Notes under the pieces: generated by a model
What the model saw: only the letters and a program-made list of their open reading frames with translations
Databases searched by the model: none
Told to the model about the DNA's origin: nothing
From: Bdellovibrio bacteriovorus HD100
GTDB lineage: Bacteria; Bdellovibrionota; Bdellovibrionia; Bdellovibrionales; Bdellovibrionaceae
Direction: 5' to 3'
Assembly (NCBI RefSeq): GCF_000196175.1
Contig: NC_005363.1
Span: 1 to 64,000, forward strand
Length of the DNA stretch: 64,000 bases
Part shown: positions 62,454 to 64,000 of the stretch, piece by piece
Position numbering within the stretch: the first letter of the stretch is position 1
Layout of the letters: the number at the start of each line of letters is the position of its first letter
Translations under genes and position numbers: made by a program

Positions 62454-62531
62454 TTCAGCGATGGTCCCAATCCCGATCAGCATGATGTATCAGACCTATC
62501 AATCGATCCGTTAGTACCAGGAGCCTCAGCC

Positions 62532-63605
62532 ATGTTCTCGAAGTTAGATGCAGTCGAATCTCGTTACGAAGAAGTCAATATGGCTCTTCAAAGACCCGAC
62601 ATTGCCTCTAATCAGACGCAATACCGTGCTTTGATGAAAGAACTGGGCAATCTGGAAAAGATCGTTCTGGTTTATCGCGACTATCGCAAAAAAACTGAAA
62701 ATCTGAAAGCCAGCAAAGAGCTTCTGACCGCGGAACAGGATGCAGAAATGCGTGAGCTGATCCGTGAAGAGGTGAAAGAGCTTGAGGCTGAGCTGCCTGA
62801 TCTTGAACAACAGCTTAAAATCGCATTGATTCCCAAAGACCCGAACGATGACAAGAACACCATTCTTGAGATTCGTGCCGGAGCCGGCGGGGACGAGGCG
62901 GCTTTGTTCGCGGATGAATTGTTCCGTGGTTATGTTCACTATGCCTCCACTCAAGGGTGGAAGGTGGAAATGATTTCTTTCTCTGAAGGCAACGCCGGCG
63001 GAGCCAAAGAGATCATCGCCAGCATCACGGGCGATTCGGTCTTCAGCAAAATGAAGTATGAATCCGGCGTTCACCGTGTTCAGCGTGTTCCTAAAACCGA
63101 GGCTGCGGGCCGTATCCACACGTCTACTGTGACTGTGGCGGTGATCCCAGAGGTTGAAGTTTCTGAAATCAAGATCCCGATGTCTGACGTGAGAATTGAG
63201 ACCATGCGTTCTCAAGGTTCCGGCGGTCAGTCGGTGAACAGAACTGAATCCGCGGTTCGTGTCGTGCATTTGCCGACAGGTATCGATGTGAAATGTCAGG
63301 AAGGTAAGTCGCAGTCCACGAACCGTGAGCGTGCTTTCCAGATCCTTTACGCAAAACTGCAGCAGATCGAGGACGAAAAGGCCCGCAAAGAGGCCTCCGA
63401 TGTCCGTCTGGAGCAGATCGGTACGGGAGATCGCTCTGAGCGCATCCGCACCTACAACTTCCCTCAGACCCGTATCACCGATCACCGCATCGGTTTGACG
63501 ATCCACCAGCTGGATCAGGTTATGAGCGGTTCATTTGAGTTGCTGATTGATCCACTCATTGCTAACTTCCAGGCAGAGGCACTTAAAAAACAAGTCTCTG
63601 CTTAA
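62532..63605 (+). CDS. prfA: Peptide chain release factor 1
   Basis: RF1 releases peptides at UAA and UAG. The 357-residue protein has the GGQ motif in [16 protein letters not shown]. The stop-codon recognition region follows the RF1 pattern ([19 protein letters not shown]). It is followed by prmC, the methyltransferase that modifies the GGQ glutamine, starting 4 bases after its stop. Confidence 0.97.
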
Positions 63606-63608
63606 TGA

Positions 63609-64000
63609 ATGAAACTAAAAGAAATACTCGATAAAACCACAGCTTTCTTCAAAGACAAAAAAATCGACACTCCACGTTTGGATGCGGAACTGCTTTTGGC
63701 CCACGGGCTGAAGCTGGAACGCATTCAGCTTTATTTGCGCTTTGATCAGCCGATGAAGGATGAAGAGCTGGCCGTTCTGCGGGAACTGGTACGTCGTCGT
63801 GCTTCCGGAGAGCCGGTGGCGTACATTATGGGTTATCGTGATTTCTTCAATCACCGTTTCGAGGTGAACAACCAGGTGCTGATTCCGCGCCCGGAAACTG
63901 AACACATTGTGGAAGACGTTCTGGCGTGGGCTTCGGACAAAGAAGCTTCCTTGGGTCTTATTGACCTGGGATGTGGTTCGGGGTGCATTGGATTAAGTCT
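63609..64000 (+). CDS. prmC: Release factor glutamine methyltransferase PrmC, partial
   Basis: This reading frame runs off the window. It encodes about 130 residues starting MKLKEILDKTTAFF, with the N-terminal helical domain, then RASGEPVAYIMGYRDFF, IPRPETEHIVE and the SAM-binding DLGCGSGCIGLS. PrmC methylates the GGQ glutamine of RF1 and RF2, and lies next to prfA in many bacteria. The 3' end and the catalytic NPPY motif are outside the window. Confidence 0.93.
   Translation, partial: MKLKEILDKTTAFFKDKKIDTPRLDAELLLAHGLKLERIQLYLRFDQPMKDEELAVLRELVRRRASGEPVAYIMGYRDFFNHRFEVNNQVLIPRPETEHIVEDVLAWASDKEASLGLIDLGCGSGCIGLS

Overview
The window is almost certainly the start of the chromosome of a Bdellovibrio bacteriovorus strain (HD100-like), a predatory bacterium. 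It opens at base 1 with dnaA, followed by oriC, dnaN, recF, gyrB and gyrA. Base composition is near 50% GC. Most genes are tightly packed, short operons often end in strong intrinsic terminators, and secreted hydrolases are plentiful. No tRNA, rRNA, insertion sequence, prophage or CRISPR array was seen. I identify the organism from gene order and from the small histone gene at 49361, not from a database search.

Layout. 1-8893: replication initiation and DNA topology (dnaA, oriC, dnaN, recF, gyrB, gyrA). 8895-11310: a TPR lipoprotein and a partial Fo ATP synthase cluster (atpZ, atpI, atpB, atpE). 11409-13983: a secreted putative metalloprotease, a TfoX-like protein with a histone-H1-like tail, and a MerR regulator with an unusual C-terminal domain. 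14017-21570 (minus strand): phosphomannomutase, pdxA, three parvulin-type foldases in a row, a DUF374 acyltransferase and etfA/etfB. 21751-25137: sdhCAB. 25178-25317: a 140-bp palindromic element. 25900-32502: subtilisin-like and trypsin-like secreted proteases, an alpha/beta hydrolase, an FHA protein, and rpsF, a DUF2232 gene and rplI without rpsR.

32617-38535: an SDR enzyme, dnaB, a Fis-like regulator, queE (all minus), then ftsK (plus). 38608-44325: envelope proteins, an LptM-like lipoprotein, the dapF-dapA-dapB lysine/peptidoglycan operon, a degenerate FolK-like protein and transaldolase. 44375-50582: a large unknown exported protein, murD, a membrane metallophosphoesterase, the bacterial histone and an astacin-like protease. 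50579-57236: ligA, gatCAB, ppx/gppA and DUF192. 57350-64000: a LysM lipoprotein, PilZ, rho, a PQ-repeat secreted protein, rpmE2 (L31 type B), prfA and the start of prmC.

Most genes are housekeeping: replication, translation, central energy metabolism, cell-wall precursors and envelope biogenesis. The unusual layer consists of the 64-residue histone, the H1-like basic tail, several exported proteases, two of which share an upstream motif, an intrinsic-terminator hairpin inside a signal-peptide coding region, the palindromic element downstream of sdhB, and enzymes with altered key residues (FolK-like, GyrA).
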